From: Limnohabitans lacus | GTDB taxonomy: Bacteria; Pseudomonadota; Gammaproteobacteria; Burkholderiales; Burkholderiaceae_C | Direction: 5' to 3' | NCBI RefSeq assembly: GCF_030053395.1 | Contig: NZ_JASGBH010000007.1 | Span: forward strand, 1 to 64,000 | DNA length: 64,000 nucleotides | Shown: positions 38,806 to 47,582 of the stretch, in pieces | How the letters are laid out: every line of letters begins with the position of its first letter | How positions within the stretch are numbered: the first letter of the stretch is position 1 | Translations under genes and position numbers: made by a program | The notes under the pieces: model-generated | Database searches by the model: none | What the model saw: the letters and a program-made list of their open reading frames with translations, nothing else | What the model was told of the DNA's origin: nothing

Positions 38806-39960
38806 ATGCCCGTGATCACCAACATCGAAGACCTGCGCGTTTTGGCCGAAAAGCGCGTGCCGCGCATGTTCTACGACTATGCCGACAGTGGCTCCTGGAC
38901 CGAGGGCACCTACCGCGCCAACGAAACCGACTTTCACAAGATCAAGCTGCGCCAGCGCGTGGCTGTGAACATGGAAAACCGCACCACCGCCACAAAAATG
39001 GTCGGCATCGACACCAAAATGCCCGTGTGCATCGCCCCCGTGGGCCTGACGGGCATGCAGCACGCCGACGGCGAAATGCACGCGGCCATGGCGGCCAAGA
39101 AGTTCGGCATCCCCTTCACCCTCTCGACCATGAGCATCTGCTCCATCGAAGACATCGCAGCGCACACGCAAGCGCCGTTTTGGTTTCAGCTCTACATGAT
39201 GCGGGACCGCGATGCCATGATCCGCATGATCGACCGCTGCAAGGCCGCCAACGTGAGCGCCCTGGTGCTCACGCTCGATTTGCAAGTGATCGGCCAGCGC
39301 CACAAAGACCTCAAAAACGGCCTGACCGCGCCACCCCGCCCCACCCTCGCCAACATCATCAACCTGATGACCAAGCCCCGCTGGTGCCTGGGCATGGCCG
39401 GCACGAAACGCCACACCTTCGGCAACCTGGTGGGCCACGTCAAAGCCGTGACCAACATGAAGTCGCTGGCCTCGTGGACCAACGAGCAGTTTGACCCGAC
39501 CCTGAATTGGGAAGACATCGCCTGGGTCAAGAAACAATGGGGCGGCAAGCTGATCTTGAAGGGCATCATGGACGTGGAAGACGCCAAGCTGGCCGTGGCC
39601 AGCGGGGCCGATGCCATCGTGGTCAGCAACCACGGCGGTCGCCAACTGGATGGCGCACCCAGCAGCATCGAAGCCCTGCCGGCCATCGTGGCCGCCGTGG
39701 GCAGCCAGATCGAAGTCTGGATGGACGGCGGCATCCGTAGCGGCCAGGACGTGCTCAAGGCCTGGGCCCTGGGCGCCAAAGGCACCATGATCGGCCGCGC
39801 CATGGCCTATGGCTTGGGTGCCATGGGTGAAGAAGGCGTGACCAAAGCGCTGCAAATCATCCACAAAGAGCTGGACGTGACCATGGCCTTTTGTGGCCAC
39901 ACCGACATCCAGAACGTCAACACCAACATCTTGCTGCCGGGCACCTTCCCGACCGCCTGA
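38806..39960 (+). CDS. lldD: FMN-dependent alpha-hydroxy-acid dehydrogenase, L-lactate dehydrogenase type
   Basis: 384 residues. The family oxidises L-2-hydroxy acids with FMN and passes electrons to quinone or oxygen. Catalytic His is H276 in SNHGGRQLDG; FMN-binding motifs include FYDYADSGSW, IAPVGLTGMQ and DGGIRSGQDV. Length fits membrane-bound LldD, but no lactate permease or LldR lies next to it, so glycolate, mandelate or another hydroxy acid is possible. Preceded by a GGAGA ribosome-binding site. Confidence 0.85.
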   Translation: MPVITNIEDLRVLAEKRVPRMFYDYADSGSWTEGTYRANETDFHKIKLRQRVAVNMENRTTATKMVGIDTKMPVCIAPVGLTGMQHADGEMHAAMAAKKFGIPFTLSTMSICSIEDIAAHTQAPFWFQLYMMRDRDAMIRMIDRCKAANVSALVLTLDLQVIGQRHKDLKNGLTAPPRPTLANIINLMTKPRWCLGMAGTKRHTFGNLVGHVKAVTNMKSLASWTNEQFDPTLNWEDIAWVKKQWGGKLILKGIMDVEDAKLAVASGADAIVVSNHGGRQLDGAPSSIEALPAIVAAVGSQIEVWMDGGIRSGQDVLKAWALGAKGTMIGRAMAYGLGAMGEEGVTKALQIIHKELDVTMAFCGHTDIQNVNTNILLPGTFPTA

Positions 39961-39989
39961 GCGCTGGCGGCTCGCGCTATGCTTGAAGG

Positions 39990-41282
39990 GTGACCATCGC
40001 CCCTTCCGTCGCCACACCATTTAGCCCTGTGCGCCGCATTGCCCACCTCGACATGGACGCGTTCTACGCGTCCTGCGAGTTGCTGCGCTACCCGCAACTC
40101 AAGGGAATGCCGGTGGTCATTGGCGGTGGCCGGCGCAAAGAAGACGATCTGCTGGGCAAGCTGCAGGCGGCCTACCCCGACGGCGAATGGACCGAGGACA
40201 ACTTTGCCGAGCGGCTCGATGAGATTCCAGTCGACTTCTTTCCGCGCATCGAGGGCTACACCGGGCGAGGCGTGATCACCACCGCCACCTATGCGGCCAG
40301 GCAGTTCGGCATCGGCTCTGCCATGGGCCTCATGAAAGCGTCCAAGCTGTGTCCGCAGGCCATTTTGTTGCCGGTGGACTTTGACCGTTACCGGCATTTC
40401 TCGCGCACCTTCAAAGCCATCATCACCGACATCGCCCCCGTCATGCAGGACCGGGGCGTGGACGAGGTCTACATCGACTTCACCCACGTGCCCGGCGGCC
40501 AACGCGAGGGCGGGCGCGTGCTGGCACGGCTGATCCAGAAAAGCATTTTTGACGCGACGGGCTTGACCTGCTCTGTGGGCGTGGCGCCCAACAAGCTGAT
40601 CGCCAAGATGGCCAGCGAGTTCAACAAGCCCAACGGCATTTCCATCGTCCGCGAAGACGACCTGCAAACCCTGATCTGGCCGCTGGCCTGCCGCAAGATC
40701 AACGGCGTGGGGCCCAAGGCCGATGAAAAGCTCAAAGGCTTTGGCATCCACACCATTGGCGACCTGGCCGGACGTGAGCTGCACTGGTTGGTAGAAAACT
40801 TTGGCAAAAGCTACGGTGCGTGGCTGCACGAGGCGGCCTGGGGCCGCGATGACCGCCCGGTGGAGACCGAGAGCGAGCCCGTCAGCATGAGCCGCGAAAC
40901 CACGTTTGAGCGCGACCTGCATGCCGTGCGCGACCGCGAAGAGCTGGGCGCCGTTTTCACTCGCCTGTGCCAGCAGGTGGCGGCCGATTTACAGCGCAAG
41001 GGCTACGAAGGCAAAACCATCGGCATCAAGCTGCGCTATGACAACTTCCAGGCGGTCACCCGCGACCAAACCCTGAGCGAATACACCGCCGACCCCAAGC
41101 AGATCCGCCAGATCGCGGGGCAATGCCTCAAGCGGGTGGACCTGTCACGACGTCTGCGCCTTCTGGGCGTACGGGTGGGCTCGCTGGTCAAAGCCGGGAC
41201 AGTGCCAGCCGAGTCCGCGCGTTACCCTTCACCGCAGGAGACACCCCATGAACAAACTGAGCTGCTTTTCCCTGACGACTGA
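39990..41282 (+). CDS. dinB: DNA polymerase IV (DinB) with a long finger insertion
   Basis: 430 residues, GTG start. DinB is the Y-family translesion polymerase. HLDMDAFYASCE and the VDEVYIDFTHV acidic motif form the active site. Between VVIGGG and RGVITTATYAARQ there are about 42 residues (48-91) absent from the E. coli enzyme. The C-terminal QTELLF is a beta-clamp-binding motif. The last codons overlap the start of the next gene by 35 nt. Confidence 0.92.
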   Translation: MTIAPSVATPFSPVRRIAHLDMDAFYASCELLRYPQLKGMPVVIGGGRRKEDDLLGKLQAAYPDGEWTEDNFAERLDEIPVDFFPRIEGYTGRGVITTATYAARQFGIGSAMGLMKASKLCPQAILLPVDFDRYRHFSRTFKAIITDIAPVMQDRGVDEVYIDFTHVPGGQREGGRVLARLIQKSIFDATGLTCSVGVAPNKLIAKMASEFNKPNGISIVREDDLQTLIWPLACRKINGVGPKADEKLKGFGIHTIGDLAGRELHWLVENFGKSYGAWLHEAAWGRDDRPVETESEPVSMSRETTFERDLHAVRDREELGAVFTRLCQQVAADLQRKGYEGKTIGIKLRYDNFQAVTRDQTLSEYTADPKQIRQIAGQCLKRVDLSRRLRLLGVRVGSLVKAGTVPAESARYPSPQETPHEQTELLFPDD

Positions 41283-42090
41283 GGGCCATGTGGCCCACCT
41301 GGTGATGAACCGCCCCGAGGCGATGAACACCATGCATCCTACCTTTTGGCGCGAGCTGCACGAGGTGCTGACCGACATCCACAAAGCGGGCACGGCGCGG
41401 GCGCTGGTGATCTCGAGCACCGGTAAACACTTCAGCGCGGGCATGGACCTGCAAACCTTTGGCAGCGCCATCCAGATGGACGACACCAGCGCCGAAGGCC
41501 GCTCGGCCGTGTACGACCTGCTGACCGACATGCAGCACACCTTCACCTTGCTCGAAGAGTTGCGCATCCCGGTGATCGCGGCCATCCACGGCGGCTGCAT
41601 TGGCGGCGCGGTGGACATGGTGACCGCCTGTTGCATGCGCTATGCCTCGGCCGACGCGTTCTTTTGCATCCAAGAAATCAACATCGGCATGGTGGCCGAC
41701 GTGGGCACGCTGCAACGCCTGCCCAAGCTGCTGCCCATGGCGCTGGTCAAAGAACTGGCCTACACGGGCCGCCGCCTGAGTGCCGACAAGGCGCTGGCCC
41801 ACGGCCTGGTGAACGAAGTGCTGCCCACCCACGAAGCCACCGTGGCCGCCGCCGTGCAAGCGGCCAAAGAAATCGCCAGCAAACCGCCCGTGGCCATCTG
41901 GGGCACCAAGCAAGTGCTGCACTACGCCCGCGACCACAGCACCGAAGACAGCCTGCGCCACATGGGCTGGCTGCAAGGCGCGATCTGGAGCAACGCCAAT
42001 GTGCGCGAGGCGATCAGCGCCATGCAACAAAAACGCGAGGCGAACTTTGCGCCGCTGCCAGCGCTCAAGGGCTTCAGGGAGTTCGGCTGA
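41248..42090 (+). CDS. Enoyl-CoA hydratase/isomerase family protein
   Basis: 280 residues. A crotonase fold is shown by NRPEAMNTMHP, the oxyanion-hole FSAGMDL and GGCIGGAVDMVTACC, and INIGMVADVGTLQRLPKLL with acidic residues as in dienoyl-CoA isomerases (DVGTL). This favours delta3,5-delta2,4-dienoyl-CoA isomerase activity over simple hydration. ATG at 41248 has AGGAGA upstream inside dinB, so it is coupled to dinB although functionally unrelated. Confidence 0.88.
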   Translation: MNKLSCFSLTTEGHVAHLVMNRPEAMNTMHPTFWRELHEVLTDIHKAGTARALVISSTGKHFSAGMDLQTFGSAIQMDDTSAEGRSAVYDLLTDMQHTFTLLEELRIPVIAAIHGGCIGGAVDMVTACCMRYASADAFFCIQEINIGMVADVGTLQRLPKLLPMALVKELAYTGRRLSADKALAHGLVNEVLPTHEATVAAAVQAAKEIASKPPVAIWGTKQVLHYARDHSTEDSLRHMGWLQGAIWSNANVREAISAMQQKREANFAPLPALKGFREFG

Positions 42091-42123
42091 ATCTCAGCTC
42101 GGCGATGGCTCATCCTCTGATCC

Positions 42124-42208
42124 GTCATCGCGAGCGAAGCGTGGCGATCCAGTGCCAGACCCATCACGGCCACTGGATGGCCACGTCGCTGCGCTCCTCG
42201 CAATGACA
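42124..42208. repeat. Palindromic MITE-like repeat
   Basis: The ends GTCATCGCGAGCGAAGCG and its near-complement CGCTCCTCGCAATGAC (finishing at 42208) form a long imperfect hairpin of about 85 bp with a CACTGGAT/ATCCAGTG centre. This matches the dispersed GTCATTGCGAGCG palindrome found in many bacterial genomes. Located between convergent crotonase and polA. Confidence 0.75.
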
Positions 42209-42287
42209 GCCAGTGCCATCGCGAATGGCGCCCAGCAGCCCAGCACTTGACCCAACTACGTGCGCTGCACGGTGCGACGGGCGTCAA

Positions 42288-45128
42288 TCAGTGCGCCTGC
42301 TCCCAATTAGGCCCAAAACCCACTTCGGCCAAGAGCGGCACTTTCAGATTGGCCACACCCGCCATGATGCGCGGCACCTCGGTGCGCACCCACTCGATTT
42401 CTGATTCAGGCACCTCAAACACCAGTTCGTCGTGCACCTGCATGATGACCTTGGTGGCCTTGCCTTGTTCGTCGAGCGCCTTTTGCACCGCGACCATGCT
42501 CAGTTTGATCAGGTCGGCGGCCGTGCCCTGCATGGGTGCGTTGATGGCGGCGCGTTCGGCCCCGGCGCGGCGCGGGCCGTTGGGGCTGTTGATCTCGGGC
42601 AGCATCAGGCGGCGGCCAAACACGGTCTCGACATAGCCCAACGCCTTGGCCTGTTCGCGGGTGGCGTCCATGTAGTGTTTGACGCCCGCAAAGCGCTCAA
42701 AATAGCGGGTGATGTAGTTCTTGGCCGCGGTGTTGTCGATGCCCAAGGCCTTGGCCAGACCAAAGGCGCTCATGCCGTAGATCAGGCCGAAGTTGATGGT
42801 CTTGGCGTAGCGGCGCTGCTCGCTGCTCACGGTGTCGGGCGTGGCGCCAAACACCTCGGCCGCCGTGGCCTTGTGCACGTCCAGCCCTTCGTGAAAGGCT
42901 TTGAGCAAGGCCGCGTCGTCGCTCAGGTGCGCCATGATGCGCAGCTCGATCTGGCTGTAGTCGGCGCTGGCAATCACACAACCCGCCGGCGCCACAAAGG
43001 CCTCGCGCACCTTGCGCCCTTCGGCGGTGCGCACCGGGATGTTTTGCAGGTTGGGGTCGTTGCTGGACAAACGGCCTGTGACGGCCACCGCTTGCGCGTA
43101 ATTCGTGTGCACACGGCCCGTGCGCGGCAAAGCCAGCTGCGCCAGCTTGTCGGTGTAAGTGCCTTTGAGCTTGGCCAGGCTGCGGTGCTCCAAGATGCGG
43201 GCGGGCAGCGGGTAATCCTCGGCCAGTTTCTCGAGCACCTCTTCGTCGGTGCTGCGTGCCCCGGTGGCGGTTTTCTTGATGACAGGCAGGCCCAGCTTGT
43301 CAAAAAAGATTTCGCCCAGCTGCTTGGGACTGGCCAGGTTGAAGGGCTGGCCGGCGATCTCGTAGGCCTCGGTTTCGAGCTGAACGATGCGCTCGCCCAG
43401 CGCCTGGCTTTGCGCGGCCAGCGTGGGCGCATCGATCAGCACACCGTTGCGCTCGATGCGGTAGAGCGCTTCGCTGGTGGCAATTTCCAGGTCGTAAACG
43501 TACTTGAGCCCGGCGTACGCCTCGATCTGCGGCCACAGCGCCAAATGCACGTCCAGGCACTGGTCAGAGTCTTCGCAGGAATAGTGCGCAGCTTTGTCCA
43601 CATCGACCTGCGCAAACGGGATCTGGTGCGCACCCTTGCCGCACAGGTCTTCGTAGGTCACGCCCCGGCGGCCCACATGGCGCTCGGCCAGACTGCTCAG
43701 GCCGTGCGGCTTGTGGACTTCGAGCACATAGCTCTCCAGCATGGTGTCGTGCGCGTAGCCCTGTACCTCGATGCCGTGGTTGGCGAACACATGGCGGTCG
43801 TATTTGATGTTCTGGCCCAGCTTATGTCGGGCCGGGTTTTCCAGCCAGGGCTTGAGCTTGGCCAGCACATCGGCCTGCGGCAGTTGCTCGGGCGCACCCG
43901 GGCCGTTGTGGGCCAGCGGGATGTAGGCCGCTTCGCCGGGCGTGACGCTGAGCGAAATACCCACGATCTCGGCGCGCATGGCGTCGAGCGAAGTGGTTTC
44001 GGTGTCAATCGCAGTAAGGGCTGATTGCTCGATGCGAGCCAACCACTGATCGAACAGGGCCCAGTCGAGCACCGTGTCGTATTTCAAATCACCTTGCACG
44101 GCGCTGGCGGCACTGTCCAACTCGGGCAGTGCCGGGGCCGCTTCCGTCTCGTCGCCACCAAACAAATCCCCCATGCCCGTGTCTTTGGGTTTGGCCGCTT
44201 TGGCTTTGGCCACAGGCGCGGGCACGGCCCCACCCAGCGACTGCACCAGCCCCTTGAAACCATAGGTCTGGTAGAAATTGAGCAGCTTGTCTTTGTCGGG
44301 CTCGTGCAGGTGCAAGCTGGCCAGCGAGGGCAAATCGGGCACCCAGCCGTTCAGGTCGCAATCGGTTTTCATGGTCACCAGCGCCCGGCCCTTGGGCAGC
44401 CAGTCCACCGCCTGGCGCAGGTTCTCGCCCGCCACGCCCTTGATCGCGTGGGCGTTTTCCATGAGCTTGTCGAGCGAGCCGTATTCCATCAGCCATTTGG
44501 CCGCCGTCTTGGGGCCCACCTTGGCCACACCGGGCACGTTGTCCACCGTGTCGCCCACCAGGGTTTGGTAGTCGATCATCAGCGAAGGCGGCACGCCAAA
44601 CTCTTCGGTGACACCCGCCACATCGCGCACCTTGCCGTTCATCGTGTCGATGATGGTGATGTGCTCGTTGACCAATTGGCTCAAGTCCTTGTCGCCGCTC
44701 GACACCGTGACTGGGATGCCTTGCTGAGCGGCCACATGAGCCAAGGTGGCGATCACGTCGTCGGCTTCCACCCCAGGCACGTCCAGCACCGTCCAGCCCA
44801 TCAGGCGCACCAATTCGTGGATCGGCTCGATTTGGCTGCGCAAATCGTCGGGCATGGGGCTGCGGTTGGCCTTGTATTCGGGGTACAGCGCGTCGCGGAA
44901 TGTGGGACCCTTGGCATCGAAAACGCAAGCGGCGTAGACGGTGGGCACATCTTTGCGCAGCCGCTCCATCATGTTGATCATGCCGCGAATGGCCCCGGTG
45001 GCAGCGCTGGTGGGGTCGCCGGGCACGGCCCGCAAGTCCGGCATGGCATGGAAGGCGCGGTACAGGTAGCTGGAGCCATCGACCAGCAAGAGGGTCGGCT
45101 TGGATGTTTCGGGGGTGTTTTCGCTCAT
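42288..45128 (-). CDS. polA: DNA polymerase I
   Basis: 946 residues from the ATG at 45128, which has GGGGG upstream; the frame is open to 45152. Pol I fills gaps and removes primers. Three parts are visible: the 5' nuclease (residues 1-290) with [15 protein letters not shown], a 3'-5' exonuclease domain with [10 protein letters not shown], and the polymerase domain with [26 protein letters not shown] and QVHDELVFE. All catalytic motifs look intact. Confidence 0.96.
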   Translation of the reverse strand: MSENTPETSKPTLLLVDGSSYLYRAFHAMPDLRAVPGDPTSAATGAIRGMINMMERLRKDVPTVYAACVFDAKGPTFRDALYPEYKANRSPMPDDLRSQIEPIHELVRLMGWTVLDVPGVEADDVIATLAHVAAQQGIPVTVSSGDKDLSQLVNEHITIIDTMNGKVRDVAGVTEEFGVPPSLMIDYQTLVGDTVDNVPGVAKVGPKTAAKWLMEYGSLDKLMENAHAIKGVAGENLRQAVDWLPKGRALVTMKTDCDLNGWVPDLPSLASLHLHEPDKDKLLNFYQTYGFKGLVQSLGGAVPAPVAKAKAAKPKDTGMGDLFGGDETEAAPALPELDSAASAVQGDLKYDTVLDWALFDQWLARIEQSALTAIDTETTSLDAMRAEIVGISLSVTPGEAAYIPLAHNGPGAPEQLPQADVLAKLKPWLENPARHKLGQNIKYDRHVFANHGIEVQGYAHDTMLESYVLEVHKPHGLSSLAERHVGRRGVTYEDLCGKGAHQIPFAQVDVDKAAHYSCEDSDQCLDVHLALWPQIEAYAGLKYVYDLEIATSEALYRIERNGVLIDAPTLAAQSQALGERIVQLETEAYEIAGQPFNLASPKQLGEIFFDKLGLPVIKKTATGARSTDEEVLEKLAEDYPLPARILEHRSLAKLKGTYTDKLAQLALPRTGRVHTNYAQAVAVTGRLSSNDPNLQNIPVRTAEGRKVREAFVAPAGCVIASADYSQIELRIMAHLSDDAALLKAFHEGLDVHKATAAEVFGATPDTVSSEQRRYAKTINFGLIYGMSAFGLAKALGIDNTAAKNYITRYFERFAGVKHYMDATREQAKALGYVETVFGRRLMLPEINSPNGPRRAGAERAAINAPMQGTAADLIKLSMVAVQKALDEQGKATKVIMQVHDELVFEVPESEIEWVRTEVPRIMAGVANLKVPLLAEVGFGPNWEQAH

Positions 45129-45223
45129 CCCCCGATTGTGTACCGGCTCCAAGCACTTTCTTGCCCCTCTACAATCGACACTTTCCCATCCGGCCAGCCC
45201 TCTGGCCCCTCACAAGCTTTCCC

Positions 45224-46174
45224 ATGGCGGTATTCACCGAAGTCTCCGAAGCCCAGGCCGATGACCTGATGCAGTCCCTGAATCTGGGCAAGCTGACCGC
45301 TTTGCGCGGCATTGAGGGCGGCATTGAAAACACCAACTACTTCGCCACCACAAGCCAAGGCGAGTACGTTCTCACCCTGTTCGAACGCCTGACGAAAGAA
45401 CAGCTGCCTTTTTATCTGTTCTTGATGAAGCACCTGGCCGGACGCGGCATTCCGGTGCCCGACCCTGCGGCCAACCGCGATGGCGACATCCTGCACACCG
45501 TGAGCGGCAAACCCGCTGCCGTGGTCAACAAATTGGCCGGCAAAAGCCAGCTGCAACCCCAGGCGGTCCACGCCGCCGCCGTGGGCGACATGCTCGCGCG
45601 CATGCACCTGGCAGGGGCCGACTTCAACCGCAGCCAGCCCAACTTGCGCGGCCTGCCCTGGTGGAACGAGACGGTGCCGGTGGTGCTGCCCCACCTCGAT
45701 GAGGCCCAAGCGGCCCTGCTGCGCAGCGAACTGGCCTTTCAAAACCACATCGCCGCCAGCTCCGCCTACAGCGCCCTGCCCCGTGGCCCGGTGCATGCCG
45801 ACTTGTTCCGCGACAACGTGATGTTCGACGGCGAGCAGCTGACGGGCTTTTTCGATTTCTATTTCGCGGGTGTGGACACCTGGTTGTTTGACCTGGCCGT
45901 GTGCCTGAACGACTGGTGCATCGATCTGCCCAGCGGCTTGCACGACAGCGAGCGTGCCCAAGCCATGCTGAAGGGCTATGCCGCTGTGCGCCCCTTGAGT
46001 GCGGCGGAGCGCGACTTGCTGCCCGCCATGCTGCGTGCGGGCGCTTTGCGCTTTTGGATTTCACGCCTGTGGGACTACCACCTGCCACGCGAGGCCTCGA
46101 TGCTCAAACCCCATGACCCCACACACTTTGAACGGGTTTTGCGCGGGCGAATTGCGCAACCCCTGTCGCTTTGA
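45224..46174 (+). CDS. thrB: Homoserine kinase (ThrB type II)
   Basis: 316 residues from the ATG at 45224, where similarity begins; the frame is open upstream into polA. This is the fructosamine-kinase/APH-fold homoserine kinase of beta/gamma-proteobacteria. Motifs are [12 protein letters not shown] near the ATP site, and [11 protein letters not shown] with the catalytic Asp, followed by GFFDFYFAG. It phosphorylates homoserine for threonine synthesis. Divergent from polA. Confidence 0.93.
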   Translation: MAVFTEVSEAQADDLMQSLNLGKLTALRGIEGGIENTNYFATTSQGEYVLTLFERLTKEQLPFYLFLMKHLAGRGIPVPDPAANRDGDILHTVSGKPAAVVNKLAGKSQLQPQAVHAAAVGDMLARMHLAGADFNRSQPNLRGLPWWNETVPVVLPHLDEAQAALLRSELAFQNHIAASSAYSALPRGPVHADLFRDNVMFDGEQLTGFFDFYFAGVDTWLFDLAVCLNDWCIDLPSGLHDSERAQAMLKGYAAVRPLSAAERDLLPAMLRAGALRFWISRLWDYHLPREASMLKPHDPTHFERVLRGRIAQPLSL

Positions 46175-46186
46175 TCTACTGAGCCC

Positions 46187-46984
46187 ATGCAACTGAACAT
46201 CGTTCCGGCTCGCACCGGCTTGACTTGGGCCCGCCAGGGCATCCGCACTTTTTGGCGTCAACCGCTGGCCCTGTCGGGCTTGTTCTTTTTGTTCATGGCG
46301 GTGGTCTCGGTGATGTCCATCGTGCCGCTGATTGGCGGCGCCTTGGCGCTGGTGCTGCTGCCCGCCTTGACCTTGGGCATGATGGCCGCCACCGAAGTGG
46401 CCGAAGACAAACGTTTTCCCATGCCCGGCCTGTTGTTTGCGGCCCTCAAATCCGGCCCGCAACGCAAAGCCATGCTGCAGCTGGGCGCTTGGTATGCGCT
46501 GGCATTTCTGATCATCATGGGCGTTTCGATGGTGGTGGACGGCGGCACCTTTGCCCGCGTGTACCTGACGGGCGCCAACATGACGCCCGAAGTCGTCAAC
46601 TCAGCATCGTTTCAAGCCGCGATGTGGGTGTCCATGGTGCTCTACGTTCCACTGGCCATGATGTTTTGGCATGCCCCCGCGCTGGTGCATTGGCAAGGCG
46701 TGGCCCCGGTCAAAAGCTTGTTTTTCAGCTTTGTGGCCTGCTGGCGCAATCTGCGCGCCTTCATGGTCTACGTGGCGGTCTGGTTTGGCGTGTTCATCGG
46801 GGTGGCGCTGGTCTCGATGTTGGTCGCCAGCTTGCTGGGCGATGCCAGCTTGCTGATGGCCATTTTGATGCCCGCCGGGCTGATGGTCGCGGCCATGTTT
46901 TTCACCTCGATGGTGTACTCGGTCCGCGACTGTTTTCAGGTCAGTGGTGATGCCCATGCGCACCGTGCGCATGACGGTGTGTGA
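46187..46984 (+). CDS. BPSS1780-family membrane protein
   Basis: 265 residues with about six transmembrane helices. The MQLNIVPARTGLTWARQGIRTF start is typical of the BPSS1780 family found next to thrB in Burkholderiales. Function unknown. It begins 12 nt after thrB and its end overlaps convergent slyD by about 44 nt. Confidence 0.85.
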   Translation: MQLNIVPARTGLTWARQGIRTFWRQPLALSGLFFLFMAVVSVMSIVPLIGGALALVLLPALTLGMMAATEVAEDKRFPMPGLLFAALKSGPQRKAMLQLGAWYALAFLIIMGVSMVVDGGTFARVYLTGANMTPEVVNSASFQAAMWVSMVLYVPLAMMFWHAPALVHWQGVAPVKSLFFSFVACWRNLRAFMVYVAVWFGVFIGVALVSMLVASLLGDASLLMAILMPAGLMVAAMFFTSMVYSVRDCFQVSGDAHAHRAHDGV

Positions 46985-47417
46985 CCTCTTCGGCTGAAGC
47001 GGCACGCACTTCCAGCACCTTGAGGCTCAAGCTCAGGTTCTGACCGGCCCAGGGGTGGTTGCCGTCCAGGATGACCTGGTCGCCTTTGATCTTGATGACG
47101 GTGAACACCTGCTCTTGGCCTTCGGGCGTGCGGCCACGCAGCTGACCGCCGACCTTAACGCCGGGCGGAAAGTCTTTTTTGGAGATGGTCTGCACCAGCG
47201 TCTCGTCGCGTTCGCCAAAGGCATCGGCTGCGGCCAGCTTCAAAGTGGTCTCAAAGCCCACGTCCTGACCTTCCAGCGCTTCCTCGATCTTGGGCAGGGT
47301 GTTCTCGTAGCCGCCATGCAGGTACGAGGTCGGCTCTTGCGCCTTGTCCAACAGTTGGCCTTGGGCGTTCACCACTTTGTAGTGCATGGTGACGACGGTA
47401 TCTTTTCCAATTTTCAT
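46941..47417 (-). CDS. slyD: FKBP-type peptidyl-prolyl isomerase SlyD
   Basis: 158 residues. SlyD is a folding helper and metallochaperone. The FKBP core with an inserted IF chaperone flap (about 70-120) is visible, with YLHGGYENTLPKIEEALEG. The C-terminus is a short His-rich tail (HRHAHGAHGHHH), shorter than in E. coli but able to bind nickel or zinc. Convergent overlap with the preceding gene is about 44 nt. Confidence 0.92.
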   Translation of the reverse strand: MKIGKDTVVTMHYKVVNAQGQLLDKAQEPTSYLHGGYENTLPKIEEALEGQDVGFETTLKLAAADAFGERDETLVQTISKKDFPPGVKVGGQLRGRTPEGQEQVFTVIKIKGDQVILDGNHPWAGQNLSLSLKVLEVRAASAEEVTHRHAHGAHGHHH

Positions 47418-47486
47418 GGGCTTCTCAAGTGTTCAAAAGTGATGATTGTCGTTCAGTCTGGCGTCCGCCAAGTCAGAACAAGCGAA

Positions 47487-47561
47487 CCATCGCCAGCAGG
47501 GCTGGCTCCTACACATGCAAGCCAGAAGGCATTTTTGTAGGAGCTTGCCTGCAAGCGATGG
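47487..47561. repeat. REP-like inverted repeat
   Basis: CCATCGCCAGCAGGG..CTCCTACA (from 47487) and TGTAGGAG..GCAAGCGATGG (to 47561) face each other with a short spacer, like the GTAGGAGC REP elements of pseudomonads and relatives. Located between slyD and uvrD, in a 165-bp gap with nothing else evident. Confidence 0.6.
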
Positions 47562-47582
47562 CCAGCAGAGGTGCACATCCGC

